DNA of 64,000 nucleotides. It comes from Streptomyces luteolifulvus (lineage in GTDB: Bacteria > Actinomycetota > Actinomycetes > Streptomycetales > Streptomycetaceae). How positions within the stretch are numbered: position 1 is the stretch's first letter; each line of letters begins with the position of its first letter. The stretch is taken from assembly GCF_008806595.1 (NCBI RefSeq), contig NZ_VZRB01000016.1, positions 62,001 through 126,000 of the forward strand, in the 5' to 3' direction. This document shows, one piece after another, positions 50,319 through 58,540 of the stretch. Below the pieces are notes generated by a model, which made no database searches, had not been told where the DNA came from, and worked only from the letters and a program-made list of their open reading frames with translations. Both the position numbers and the translations under genes were made by a program.

Positions 50319-50981
50319 CTACCCGCTCACCTCATGAGACGGCTCCGGCGCCGACCACGGGCGGCCCTCCATCAGGTTGCCCAGGCCCGCCCAAGCGAAG
50401 TTCATCAGGGTGGCCGCCGCCTGGCGGGCCGTCGTGCCCGGAGTCGCGTTGGACCAGGCGGCGAGGGACTCCGCGGCACCGACCAGGGCCTCGGCGAGGC
50501 AGGCCACCTCGCGGTCTGGCAGGTCGGGGTCCCGGTGGGCCTCACGGGCGGCCACGGCGATCAGCCTGGTCACGAGCGAGACGATCTCCTCGCGCATCGC
50601 CGTGACCTCGGCGGCGAACGGCTCGCCGTGGGTACGGGCCTGGAGGTGCAGCACCGACCAGCCGTCCGGGTTCCGCGAGGTGTGCGCGAAGAACGCCCGC
50701 AACCCCTCCCAGAGTTGGCGGTCGGCGGGCAGTTCGGGGTGGACGCCCGCGCGGACGGCCTCGACCAGCGCGTGGGCCTCGCGGCGGATGCAGGTGGTGA
50801 AGAGGTCTTCCTTGGAGTTCAGGTACAGGTACACCAACGGCTTGGACACGCCCGCCAGTTCGGCTATCTCGTCCATCGAGGCGGCCATGTATCCGCGCTG
50901 CCCGAAGGTCCGCACGGCGGCATCCAGCATCTGCTGCTCACGGACGGCACGCGGCATCCGTTTGGTCTTCACGGCACCCAT
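50319..50981 (-). CDS. TetR-family transcriptional regulator
   Basis: 220 residues. The N-terminal HTH at about residues 15-60 reads MLDAAVRTFGQRGY, SMDEIAELAGVSKPLVYLYL and KEDLF, followed by a helical ligand domain. It is convergent with the MaoC gene. Likely a repressor of the adjacent fatty-acid genes, sensing acyl-CoA; inferred from context and the nearby palindrome. Confidence 0.88.
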   Translation of the reverse strand: MGAVKTKRMPRAVREQQMLDAAVRTFGQRGYMAASMDEIAELAGVSKPLVYLYLNSKEDLFTTCIRREAHALVEAVRAGVHPELPADRQLWEGLRAFFAHTSRNPDGWSVLHLQARTHGEPFAAEVTAMREEIVSLVTRLIAVAAREAHRDPDLPDREVACLAEALVGAAESLAAWSNATPGTTARQAAATLMNFAWAGLGNLMEGRPWSAPEPSHEVSG

Positions 50982-51031
50982 GGGCGGAAGCCTAATTGCG
51001 TGCCGTGGCAGGGGGTCTTAAAAAGGCCACG

Positions 51032-51331
51032 TCAGGAGGTCTGGCCCCGGACGTGGTGCGAGTCGTCCGCGTCGTCCTCCTGGCCGCGGTTCGCGTCCAG
51101 GTTGGCCTTGACCCGTTCCACCTTCTGCACGATCTTCACGGAGGCCCGGTCCCGCTCCTTGCGCAGCACCACCCAGCTGATCGGCGCCGAGAGCACCAGC
51201 GCCAGCAGCAGGACCCACAGGAAGTTGGAGTCGCCGAAGCCGCGCGGGAAGAGGCCGGCGTAGACAGCGCCCCAGACGACCACGAAGCAGCCCACGAAGA
51301 TACCGAGGCGCATCAGCGTGTAGCGGAGCAT
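51032..51331 (-). CDS. DUF4229 membrane protein
   Basis: 99 residues from the ATG at 51331. Two membrane helices (RLGIFVGCFVVVWGAVYAGL and FLWVLLLALVLSAPISWVVL) are followed by a basic, then acidic tail (KERDRASVKIVQKVERVKAN). This is the DUF4229 pattern, conserved in Streptomyces near the menaquinone genes. Function unknown. Confidence 0.75.
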   Translation of the reverse strand: MLRYTLMRLGIFVGCFVVVWGAVYAGLFPRGFGDSNFLWVLLLALVLSAPISWVVLRKERDRASVKIVQKVERVKANLDANRGQEDDADDSHHVRGQTS

Positions 51332-51457
51332 GTCAATCCACTCTTCCGTGTCCGGGGGTCTCCCTCCGGGGGAGGTCACAACGTCCCCAAAGGGGCACCG
51401 TCCAGTGAAGCACGACAGCGGCCCGATCTTGCAGGGGGGTGCGGGCACTCATGGCCC

Positions 51458-51982
51458 TTACGTCAGCGTGAGCAGCATGGACACGTCGTCCCGGTCGTCG
51501 CCCGGCGCGACGCGGAGGGCGCCGGGCACCCGGCCGACCTCCTTGTAGCCGCACGAGCCGTAGAACCGCTCCAGGCCCAGCCCGCTCCGGCAGGTGAGGT
51601 GGACCGCCTCGATGCCGTCGAAGGTGCGGGCCGACTCCTCGGCGGCGGCCAGCAGGTCACGGCCGTAGCCCTTGCCCTGGTGGCCCGGGTGCACCATGAC
51701 CGTGTACAGCCACACCCAGTGGGTCATCAGCCGGTGCGTGTTGAAGCCGAAGAACGCGGTCGCGGCGACCCGCCCCTGCGCGTCGTGCCCGGTGAGGAGC
51801 CGCATGCGCCCCTCCGCCATCGCGGCGAGGTGTCTCACCAGCTCCGGCCGTATCGCATCCCGCGTCACCGGGGGCACGAAGCCGACCGCGCCGCCCGCGT
51901 TGGTCACGTCGGCCCACAGGTCCAGGACGCCGTCACGGAGGTCGGGAGTGACGGCGGGGTCGAGAGTGAACGTAAGGGACAC
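51458..51982 (-). CDS. GNAT-family N-acetyltransferase
   Basis: 174 residues from the GTG at 51982; a GTG at 52024 would add 14 residues. The acetyl-CoA loop is VMVHPGHQGKGYGRDLLAAA, preceded by strand WVWLYTVMV and followed by GLERFYGSCGYKEVG, all standard GNAT elements. Substrate unknown. It lies just downstream of mqnE on the same strand. Confidence 0.85.
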   Translation of the reverse strand: MSLTFTLDPAVTPDLRDGVLDLWADVTNAGGAVGFVPPVTRDAIRPELVRHLAAMAEGRMRLLTGHDAQGRVAATAFFGFNTHRLMTHWVWLYTVMVHPGHQGKGYGRDLLAAAEESARTFDGIEAVHLTCRSGLGLERFYGSCGYKEVGRVPGALRVAPGDDRDDVSMLLTLT

Positions 51983-52061
51983 AGCGGCATTGTATCCCTT
52001 ACACTCCAGCACGGTCCCGCACACCTGCGTGACCCGGAACGACGAGCCCGGCAGGCACCGC

Positions 52062-53225
52062 TCACACCCTCATCGGCTGCGGGGACTCCCGAAGCGCCGG
52101 GTCGGGGCCGTCGTACTCGCGGATGATCTCGTAGCGCGTGTTGCGTTCCACCGGGCGGAAACCCGCATCGCGGATGAGGTCCAGCAAGTCCTCGCGGGTC
52201 AGCTTGTTCGGCGTGCCGTAGTTGTCCGCGTCGTGGGTGATCTTGTACTCGACGACCGAGCCGTCCATGTCGTCCGCGCCGTGCTGCAGCGCGAGCTGGG
52301 CGGTCTGGACGCCGTGCATGACCCAGAAGACCTTGACGTGCGGGACGTTGTCGAACAGGAGCCGGGAGACCGCGAAGGTCTTCAGGGCCTCCGCGCCCGT
52401 CGCCATCTGCGTGCGCGCCTGGAGGCGGTTGCGGACCTTGCCGTCCTGCATGTCCACGAAGTCGTGCTGGTAGCGCAGCGGGATGAAGACCTGGAAGCCG
52501 CCCGTCTCGTCCTGGAGTTCACGCAGGCGCAGCACGTGGTCGACGCGGTGGCGGGGCTCCTCGATGTGGCCGTACAGCATGGTGCACGGGGTCTTCAGAC
52601 CCTTCTCGTGCGCCAGACGGTGGATGCGCGACCAGTCCTCCCAGTGGGTGCGGTGGTCGACGATGTGCTGCCGGATCTCCCAGTCGAAGATCTCCGCGCC
52701 ACCGCCGGTGAGCGACTCCAGCCCCGCGTCGATCAGCTCGTCGAGGATCTCGGAGGCCGACAGCCCGCTGATCGTCTCGAAATGGTGGATCTCCGTCGCC
52801 GTGAAGGCCTTCAGGGAGACGTCCGGAAGGGCTGCCTTCAGCTCCCGCAGGGAGCGCGGGTAGTAGCGCCACGGAAGGTTCGGGTGCAGCCCGTTGACGA
52901 TGTGCAGCTCGGTGAGGTTCTCCGCCTCCATCGCCTTGGCGAGCTTGACCGCCTCCTCGATGCGCATCGTGTACGCGTCCTTCTCGCCCGGCTTGCGCTG
53001 GAACGAGCAGTAGGCGCAGGACGCGGTGCACACGTTCGTCATGTTGAGGTGGCGGTTGACGTTGAAGTGCACGACGTCGCCGTTCTTGCGCGTCCGCACC
53101 TCGTGCGCGAGCCCGCCCAGCCAGGCCAGGTCGTCCGACTCGTACAGCGCGATACCGTCCTCACGGGTCAGCCGCTCACCGGCCCCGACCTTCTCCTCCA
53201 GCTCGCGCTTGAGCCCGACGTCCAT
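52062..53225 (-). CDS. mqnE: Aminofutalosine synthase MqnE (radical SAM)
   Basis: 387 residues, the expected length. The radical SAM motif CTASCAYCSF near residue 67 binds the 4Fe-4S cluster. LTELHIVNGLHPNLPWRYY and TGGGAEIFDWEIRQHI are MqnE/MqnC hallmarks. It joins the MqnA product with S-adenosylmethionine to make 6-amino-6-deoxyfutalosine. It sits with ubiX, mqnP and ubiD homologues, the late steps of the same pathway. Confidence 0.93.
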   Translation of the reverse strand: MDVGLKRELEEKVGAGERLTREDGIALYESDDLAWLGGLAHEVRTRKNGDVVHFNVNRHLNMTNVCTASCAYCSFQRKPGEKDAYTMRIEEAVKLAKAMEAENLTELHIVNGLHPNLPWRYYPRSLRELKAALPDVSLKAFTATEIHHFETISGLSASEILDELIDAGLESLTGGGAEIFDWEIRQHIVDHRTHWEDWSRIHRLAHEKGLKTPCTMLYGHIEEPRHRVDHVLRLRELQDETGGFQVFIPLRYQHDFVDMQDGKVRNRLQARTQMATGAEALKTFAVSRLLFDNVPHVKVFWVMHGVQTAQLALQHGADDMDGSVVEYKITHDADNYGTPNKLTREDLLDLIRDAGFRPVERNTRYEIIREYDGPDPALRESPQPMRV

Positions 53226-53263
53226 GCCCACACCTTTCTCCGACGACGTCTCCCACCGTACGT

Positions 53264-53719
53264 CTACGCCTCCTCGGGGAGCTCCCCGACCCGGTTCTCC
53301 CACTTCGTGGACAGCACGATCGTGGTACGGGTCCGGGACACGCCCTTGGTGCCGGACAGCCGCCGGATGATCTTCTCCAGGCCGTCCACGTCCGTCGCCC
53401 GCACCTTGAGCATGTACGAGTCGTCGCCCGCGATGAACCAGCAGTCCTCGATCTCCCCGAGGTCCTTCAGCCGGTGCGCCACGTCCTCGTGGTCGGCGGC
53501 GTCGGACAGCGAGATGCCGATCAGGGCGGTGACGCCGAGGCCCAGGGACGCGGCGTCGACGGTGGCGCGGTAGCCGGTGATGACACCGGCCGCCTCCAGC
53601 CGGTTGATGCGGTCGGTGACGCTGGGTCCCGACAGGCCGACGAGGCGCCCCAGCTCCGCGTACGAGGCCCGGCCGTTCTCCCTCAGGGCCTGGATGAGCT
53701 GCCTGTCCACCGCGTCCAT
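53264..53719 (-). CDS. Lrp/AsnC-family transcriptional regulator
   Basis: 151 residues from the ATG at 53719; a GTG at 53737 would add six. The N-terminal HTH is DRQLIQALRENGRASYAELG, LVGLSGPSVTDRINRLE. The C-terminal RAM domain contains VTALIGISLSDAADHEDVAH. It lies within the menaquinone cluster. Five phased copies of a 10-bp motif directly upstream suggest autoregulation by a wrapped octamer. Confidence 0.9.
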   Translation of the reverse strand: MDAVDRQLIQALRENGRASYAELGRLVGLSGPSVTDRINRLEAAGVITGYRATVDAASLGLGVTALIGISLSDAADHEDVAHRLKDLGEIEDCWFIAGDDSYMLKVRATDVDGLEKIIRRLSGTKGVSRTRTTIVLSTKWENRVGELPEEA

Positions 53720-53736
53720 GCGATCGAAGCCTTCCA

Positions 53737-53788
53737 CTGAAGAGGTCTGAAGTGGTTCTGAAGTGGTTCTGAAGTGGTCTGAAGAGGT
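53737..53788. promoter_or_regulatory. Five helically phased iterons upstream of the AsnC gene
   Basis: The motif CTGAAG(T/A)GGT occurs five times, at 53737, 53747, 53758, 53769 and 53779. Spacings are 10, 11, 11 and 10 bp, one helical turn each. The two outer copies have A and the three inner ones T at the variable position. The array starts 18 bp upstream of the ATG at 53719. This is the layout expected for cooperative binding on one face of DNA. Confidence 0.7.
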
Positions 53789-53812
53789 CCGGAAGTTGGT
53801 GTTGCGTGATGC

Positions 53813-54493
53813 TCACTCGGGGCGTTCGGGGCGGGTGCCGCCCAGTTCGCCCGCCCAGCGGCGGTACAGCCGGTGCTCGACGCCCGCCGCGTCGAGGACC
53901 CGTCCGGCGACGAAGTCCACCAGGTCCTGGATGTGTGTCGCCCCGGCGTAGAAGCCCGGCGAGGCCGGCACGACGCTCGCGCCCGCGTCGTCCAGGGTGA
54001 CGAGGTGCCGCAGCGTCTGCCCGTTCAGCGGGGTCTCCCGCACGGCCACGACAAGGGTGCGCCGCTCCTTGAGCGTGACGCTCGCGGCGCGCTGCAGCAG
54101 GTCCTTGGAAAGTCCCAGCGCCACTCCGGCGACACATGCCGTCGACGCGGGCACGATCAGCATCCCCTTCGTGGGGTACGACCCCGAGGACGGCCCGGCC
54201 GCCAGGTCCCCGGCACCCCAGTGGCGTACGCCGGTGAGGTCCGCTTCGAAGCTGCCGGGCTTGCCGTCGGCTCCTCTGGACAGCCATTCGCGCAGGTCGT
54301 CCCGCCAGTGCGCGTCCCGGAACGAGATGCCGGTCTCATCGAGGAGGGTGAGCCGGGAGGCCCGGGACACCACGAGGTCGACGCTCTCGCCTGCGTCCAG
54401 GAGCGCACGCAGCACCGCGGCCGCGTACGGCGTACCGGACGCTCCCGACACCCCCACGATCCAAGGCGTGCGCTGCGTTTCTCCTGCGTTCAC
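53813..54493 (-). CDS. ubiX: UbiX-family flavin prenyltransferase
   Basis: 226 residues from a GTG at 54493. It has WIVGVSGASGTPYAAAVLRA (FMN-binding), then GMLIVPASTACVAGVALGLS and RRTLVVAVRETPLNGQTL, all UbiX/Pad1 signatures. It makes prenylated FMN, the cofactor of the UbiD-family decarboxylase encoded two genes away. It belongs to the late menaquinone branch after 1,4-dihydroxy-6-naphthoate. Confidence 0.92.
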   Translation of the reverse strand: MNAGETQRTPWIVGVSGASGTPYAAAVLRALLDAGESVDLVVSRASRLTLLDETGISFRDAHWRDDLREWLSRGADGKPGSFEADLTGVRHWGAGDLAAGPSSGSYPTKGMLIVPASTACVAGVALGLSKDLLQRAASVTLKERRTLVVAVRETPLNGQTLRHLVTLDDAGASVVPASPGFYAGATHIQDLVDFVAGRVLDAAGVEHRLYRRWAGELGGTRPERPE

Positions 54494-54580
54494 ACCCTGA
54501 GCCTACCGGCGGGTCAGCGGACGTTCAGGACGGGCCGCCCAATACGGGTCGGCCGAATGGGACGAGAACGCTCCGGTTTC

Positions 54581-54711
54581 TAAGCAGGCCGGGCCAAGTC
54601 CGCTACGGTTCGGCAACGCCCTGAAGGGGCGCGGGGAACTGCGCGACCAGCCACGATGGCGCCGCAGACGGCCGACGACGCATCGCGGCACTTCCAGCGG
54701 AGCGCTTAGAG
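54581..54711. repeat. Intergenic repeat with terminator hairpin, copy 2
   Basis: Nearly identical to 42023-42154, including the hairpin CGCCC-TGAAG-GGGCG and the GGGGAACTGCGCGACCAGCC stretch. It lies in the 212-bp gap between mqnP and ubiX, overlapping the mqnP stop. It may attenuate transcription between the two. Confidence 0.75.
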
Positions 54712-55608
54712 CGTCAGCCCGCGGACCAGCAGGTCCAGCAGCGCGCAGCCGAACAGGGCGATCCCGATGAACCCGTTGACGCTGAAGAAAGCCCTGTTGA
54801 GGCGGGACAGATCGTGGGGGCGCACGATGTTGTGCTCGTAGACGAACGCGCCCGCGACGATCATCAGGCCGACCCAGAAGAAGCCGCCGGCGTCGGTGGC
54901 CACCGCGTACCAGACGAACAGGGCCGTCGTCACGGCGTGGCAGGCCCGCGCGCCCCAGATTGCCGCCGGGACGCCGAAGCGCGCCGGGACCGACATCACG
55001 CCGACCTCGCGGTCGCTCTCGACGTCCTGGCAGGCGTAGATCAGGTCGAAGCCGCCGATCCAGATGCCGACGGCGAGGCCCAGGATCACCGCGTCCCACG
55101 ACCAGGTGCCGGTGACCGCCAGCCAGCCGCCGACCGGGCCCATCGCCTGGGCGATGCCGAGGATGGCCTGCGGGAAGTTCGTGAACCGCTTGCCGTACGG
55201 ATACACCACCATCGGGATCACCGCGATGGGGGCGAGGGCGAGGCACAGCGGGTTCAGCAGGGCCGCGGAGCCGAGGAAGATCACCAGCGCGATCAGTGCG
55301 CCCGTCCAGGCGTGTCGCACGGTCATCGCGCCGGTCACCAGCTCGCGGTGCGCCGTACGGGGGTTCCGGGCGTCGATCTCACGGTCGATGATCCGGTTGA
55401 CCGCCATCGCGAAGGTGCGCAGGCCCACCATGCAGACGGTGACCAGCAGCAGCCGGCCCCAGTGGATGTTCTTGTCCCACTGGAACATCGCCGTGAGCGC
55501 GGCGATGTAGGCGAACGGCAGGGCGAAGACGGAGTGCTCGATCATCACCAGGCGCAGGAACGCCTTGGTTCTTCCCGGTTGCGGGAGAGCGGCTGACGCG
55601 CTGCTCAC
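54706..55608 (-). CDS. mqnP: Menaquinone prenyltransferase MqnP (UbiA superfamily)
   Basis: 300 residues from a GTG at 55608 that overlaps the ubiD stop (GTGA). Aspartate-rich motif NRIIDREIDARNPRT (NxxxDxxxD) and a second, YACQDVESDREVGV, bind prenyl diphosphate and Mg. Seven to nine membrane helices. It prenylates 1,4-dihydroxy-6-naphthoate in the futalosine pathway. Confidence 0.92.
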   Translation of the reverse strand: MSSASAALPQPGRTKAFLRLVMIEHSVFALPFAYIAALTAMFQWDKNIHWGRLLLVTVCMVGLRTFAMAVNRIIDREIDARNPRTAHRELVTGAMTVRHAWTGALIALVIFLGSAALLNPLCLALAPIAVIPMVVYPYGKRFTNFPQAILGIAQAMGPVGGWLAVTGTWSWDAVILGLAVGIWIGGFDLIYACQDVESDREVGVMSVPARFGVPAAIWGARACHAVTTALFVWYAVATDAGGFFWVGLMIVAGAFVYEHNIVRPHDLSRLNRAFFSVNGFIGIALFGCALLDLLVRGLTL

Positions 55609-57056
55609 AGCCCGTACTCCTTCCAGCGGCGGTCGACCTTCGCCGCCGTATCGGGGTCCGACAGCACCATGTCGGGCCAGCCGCCGTCGCGCGTATAGCC
55701 CTCCTCGGGCCACTTCTTCGTCGCGTCGATGCCCGCCTTGCCGCCCCAGAACTGCTGGTAGGAGGCGTGGTCGAGGTGGTCGACGGGGCCTTCGACGACC
55801 GAGAGGTCACGGGCGTAGTCCGTGTTGCCGAGGGCCCGCCAGGCGACCTCGTGCAGATCGTGCACATCGCAGTCGGAGTCGACGACCACGATCAGCTTGG
55901 TCAGGGACATCATGTGTGCCCCCCAGATCGCGTGCATCACCTTCTGGGCGTGCTTGGGGTACTTCTTGTCGATCGAGACGATCGCGCAGTTGTGGAAGCC
56001 GCCGGCCTCGGGCAGGTGGTAGTCCACGATGTCCGGCGCGATGATCTTCAGCAGGGGGAGGAAGAAACGCTCGGTCGCACGGCCCAGCGGTCCGTCCTCC
56101 GTCGGGGGCCGCCCGACGACGATCGACTGAAGCAGCGGCCGCCGACGCATCGTCACGCAGTCGATCGTCAGGGCCGGGAAGGGCTCCTGCGGTGTGTAGA
56201 AGCCGGTGTGGTCGCCGAAGGGGCCCTCCGGGAGCATCTCGCCGGGCTCCAGCCAGCCCTCCAGGACGACCTCCGCCTGTGCCGGCACCTGGAGCGGCAC
56301 GGTCCTGCAGTCGACCATCTCGATCCGCTTGCCCGCGATGAACCCGGCGAACAGGTACTCGTCGATGTCGCCGGGGAGCGGGGCGGTGGAGGCGTAGGTG
56401 ACGGCGGGCGGGCACCCGAAGGCGATCGCCACCGGCAGGCGTTCCCCTCTGCGCGCCGCGACCTGGTAGTGGTTCCGGCTGTCCTTGTGGATCTGCCAGT
56501 GCATGCCGATGGTGCGCCGGTCGTGGCGCTGGAGGCGGTACAGCCCGAGGTTGCGGGTACCGCTCTCCGGGTCCTTGGTGTGGGTGAGCCCCAGATTGAA
56601 GAAGGAGCCGCCGTCCTGCGGCCAGGTGAAGAGGGCGGGCAGCGTGTCGAGGTCGACGTCGTCGCCGGTGAGGACGACGTCCTGCACCGGCGCGTCCTTC
56701 ACCTTCTTCGGCGGTACGTGCGTCATCGCGCCGAGCTTCCCGAAGGCCTCGCGCACTCCGACGAACCCGTGCGGCAGCTCCGGGCGCAGCAGCCCGCCGA
56801 TCTTCTCGGAGATCTCGCCGTACGACTTCAGTCCGAGGGCCTTCAGCAGCCGGCGGTCGGTCCCGAAGACGTTCATCGCGAGGGGCATCGCGGAGCCCTT
56901 CACGTTCTCGAACAGCAGCGCGGGACCGCCGGACTTCTGGACACGGTCGACGATCTCCCCGACCTCCAGACACGGGTCGACCTCGGCCTTGACGCGCTTG
57001 AGGTCGCCCTCGCGTTCCAGGGCCCTGAGCAGCGAGCGAAGATCGTCATAAGCCAT
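55605..57056 (-). CDS. ubiD: UbiD-family menaquinone decarboxylase
   Basis: 483 residues, the normal UbiD length. Motifs: TRNLGLYRLQRHDRRTIGMH, PLPGDIDEYLFAGFI, EGPFGDHTGFYTPQEPFP (with the catalytic E..D region) and VVDSDCDVHDLHEVAWR. It uses prenyl-FMN from UbiX to decarboxylate the prenylated naphthoate. First gene of the ubiD-mqnP unit. Confidence 0.92.
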   Translation of the reverse strand: MAYDDLRSLLRALEREGDLKRVKAEVDPCLEVGEIVDRVQKSGGPALLFENVKGSAMPLAMNVFGTDRRLLKALGLKSYGEISEKIGGLLRPELPHGFVGVREAFGKLGAMTHVPPKKVKDAPVQDVVLTGDDVDLDTLPALFTWPQDGGSFFNLGLTHTKDPESGTRNLGLYRLQRHDRRTIGMHWQIHKDSRNHYQVAARRGERLPVAIAFGCPPAVTYASTAPLPGDIDEYLFAGFIAGKRIEMVDCRTVPLQVPAQAEVVLEGWLEPGEMLPEGPFGDHTGFYTPQEPFPALTIDCVTMRRRPLLQSIVVGRPPTEDGPLGRATERFFLPLLKIIAPDIVDYHLPEAGGFHNCAIVSIDKKYPKHAQKVMHAIWGAHMMSLTKLIVVVDSDCDVHDLHEVAWRALGNTDYARDLSVVEGPVDHLDHASYQQFWGGKAGIDATKKWPEEGYTRDGGWPDMVLSDPDTAAKVDRRWKEYGL

Positions 57057-57121
57057 GCGCTCCAGTATCGCCGAGTCCCCCGAACACCCACCCCCCACCC
57101 CACACGGACACGCCCACCGCC

Positions 57122-57155
57122 CTGTCGTCACTGTGCGTCTGTCGTCCCTGTGCGT
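57122..57155. repeat. Two 17-bp tandem repeats
   Basis: CTGTCGTCACTGTGCGT at 57122-57138 is followed directly by CTGTCGTCCCTGTGCGT at 57139-57155, with one mismatch. They lie in the divergent promoter region between ubiD and the PLDc_N protein gene. Regulatory meaning unknown. Confidence 0.5.
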
Positions 57156-57260
57156 CGCTCCCTCGACGTGCGGTGCGACGTTTTTTCGCCAGCCGCTACC
57201 CTGACCCCGTCCCCGGGGCCGTCCGCGTCCCGTCGCCTTCTTCTGGGGGAACCCGCCACC

Positions 57261-57656
57261 ATGCTCCGGTATCTGCCCTTCCTGCTGGTCCTGGCGCTGT
57301 GGATCTACGCCTTCATCGACTGTCTGAACACCCCCGAGGAGGAGGTGCGCGGTCTGCCGAAGGTGGTGTGGGTGATCATCATCCTGCTCTTCGGCGAGGT
57401 GCTGGTCGGCCCGATCGCCTGGCTGGTCGCCGGCAAGATCCGCCACGCTCCCGCGAACGGCTCCACGCCCTCCGAGTGGCACCGCAACCACCGCACCGAG
57501 TACGTCGCGCCCGACGACAACCCCGAGTTCCTCAAGTCCCTCAAGGAGGACAGCAAGAAGGACGAGGCGCTCCTGAAGGACTGGGAGGCCGACCTGCGCC
57601 GCCGCGAGGAGGAGCTGCGGCGCAAGGAGAACGGCGACGACCCGAAGGCCGGCTGA
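57261..57656 (+). CDS. PLDc_N-domain small membrane protein
   Basis: 131 residues. Two N-terminal helices form the PLDc_N (cardiolipin-synthase-like N-terminal) domain: LPFLLVLALWIYAFIDCLNT, then VWVIIILLFGEVLVGPIAW. A charged coiled-coil tail (DWEADLRRREEELRRKENG) follows. Divergent from ubiD and overlapping a LysR gene by TGATG. Function unknown. Confidence 0.85.
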   Translation: MLRYLPFLLVLALWIYAFIDCLNTPEEEVRGLPKVVWVIIILLFGEVLVGPIAWLVAGKIRHAPANGSTPSEWHRNHRTEYVAPDDNPEFLKSLKEDSKKDEALLKDWEADLRRREEELRRKENGDDPKAG

Positions 57657-58540
57657 TGGAGCTGCGGCTGCTGGTCACCTTCGAGAAGGTCGCGACGGTG
57701 CTGAGCTTCACCCGGGCCGCGGCCGAGCTGCAGTACGCGCAGTCCAGCGTGACCAGCCAGATCCGCGCCCTGGAGTCCTCGCTCGGCACGGAGCTCTTCG
57801 ACCGGCTCGGCAGCCGTATCCGCCTCACCGAGGCGGGCGAGCGGCTGCTGCCGTACGCCCGGCAGATCATCGAGCTGACGGAGGAGGCGCGGGCGGCGGT
57901 CGTGGCCGCGGAGGAGCCGTCCGGCACGCTCACCGTCGGCACGATGGAGTCGCTGACGTCCTATCGTCTGCCGCCGCTGCTGGAGTTCTTCCACCACCGC
58001 TATCCGAAGGTGCGGCTCGCGCTGCGCACCACCCTCGGTGACGAGACCCGGCAGGCGCTGCTCCAGGGGACGTACGACCTGGGCTTTCTGATGGAGGCCG
58101 GGACGGAGCACGCGGGGCTTCAGAGCACGGTCCTTGCGGTGGAGCCGCTGGCGCTGGTCGCGTCCCCTCAACACGCCCTGTCCGGCGTGGAGTTGGCCAC
58201 GGACGATCTCCTCGGACAGCCCCTCCTCGCGACCGAACCCGGCTGCGCCTACCGGGACTTGTTCGAGCGGGAGCTCGACTCGCTCGGCGGGCCCGTGGAG
58301 TTCATGGAGTTCGGCACGATCGAGGCCACCAAACGCGCGGCGGCGGCCGGCCTCGGGATCTCGCTGCTGCCCGAGGTGACGGTCGCCGCCGAACTCGCGG
58401 AGGGTTCTCTCGTACGACTGCTGTGGGAGCCGCCGTTCACGCTTCGCACGCAGCTGGCGTGGCGGGCCGGGAAGCGGCTTCCGGCACACGCGCGGCTGTT
58501 TCTGGAGCAGGCGCGGAGGCTGGTGTCCGAGCAAGGGTGA
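57656..58540 (+). CDS. LysR-family transcriptional regulator
   Basis: 294 residues. The winged HTH is FTRAAAELQYAQSSVTSQIR near the start, followed by a LysR substrate domain (GTLTVGTMESLTSYRLPPLL, GISLLPEVTVAAEL). It is coupled to the upstream PLDc_N gene. Its last 104 bp overlap the 3' end of the convergent EamA transporter, a likely regulatory target. Confidence 0.9.
   Translation: MELRLLVTFEKVATVLSFTRAAAELQYAQSSVTSQIRALESSLGTELFDRLGSRIRLTEAGERLLPYARQIIELTEEARAAVVAAEEPSGTLTVGTMESLTSYRLPPLLEFFHHRYPKVRLALRTTLGDETRQALLQGTYDLGFLMEAGTEHAGLQSTVLAVEPLALVASPQHALSGVELATDDLLGQPLLATEPGCAYRDLFERELDSLGGPVEFMEFGTIEATKRAAAAGLGISLLPEVTVAAELAEGSLVRLLWEPPFTLRTQLAWRAGKRLPAHARLFLEQARRLVSEQG

Noticed and set aside
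53739..53790. CRISPR-like array at the AsnC promoter
   Set aside because: Repeat units are 10-11 bp with no unique spacers. They are tandem iterons, not CRISPR.
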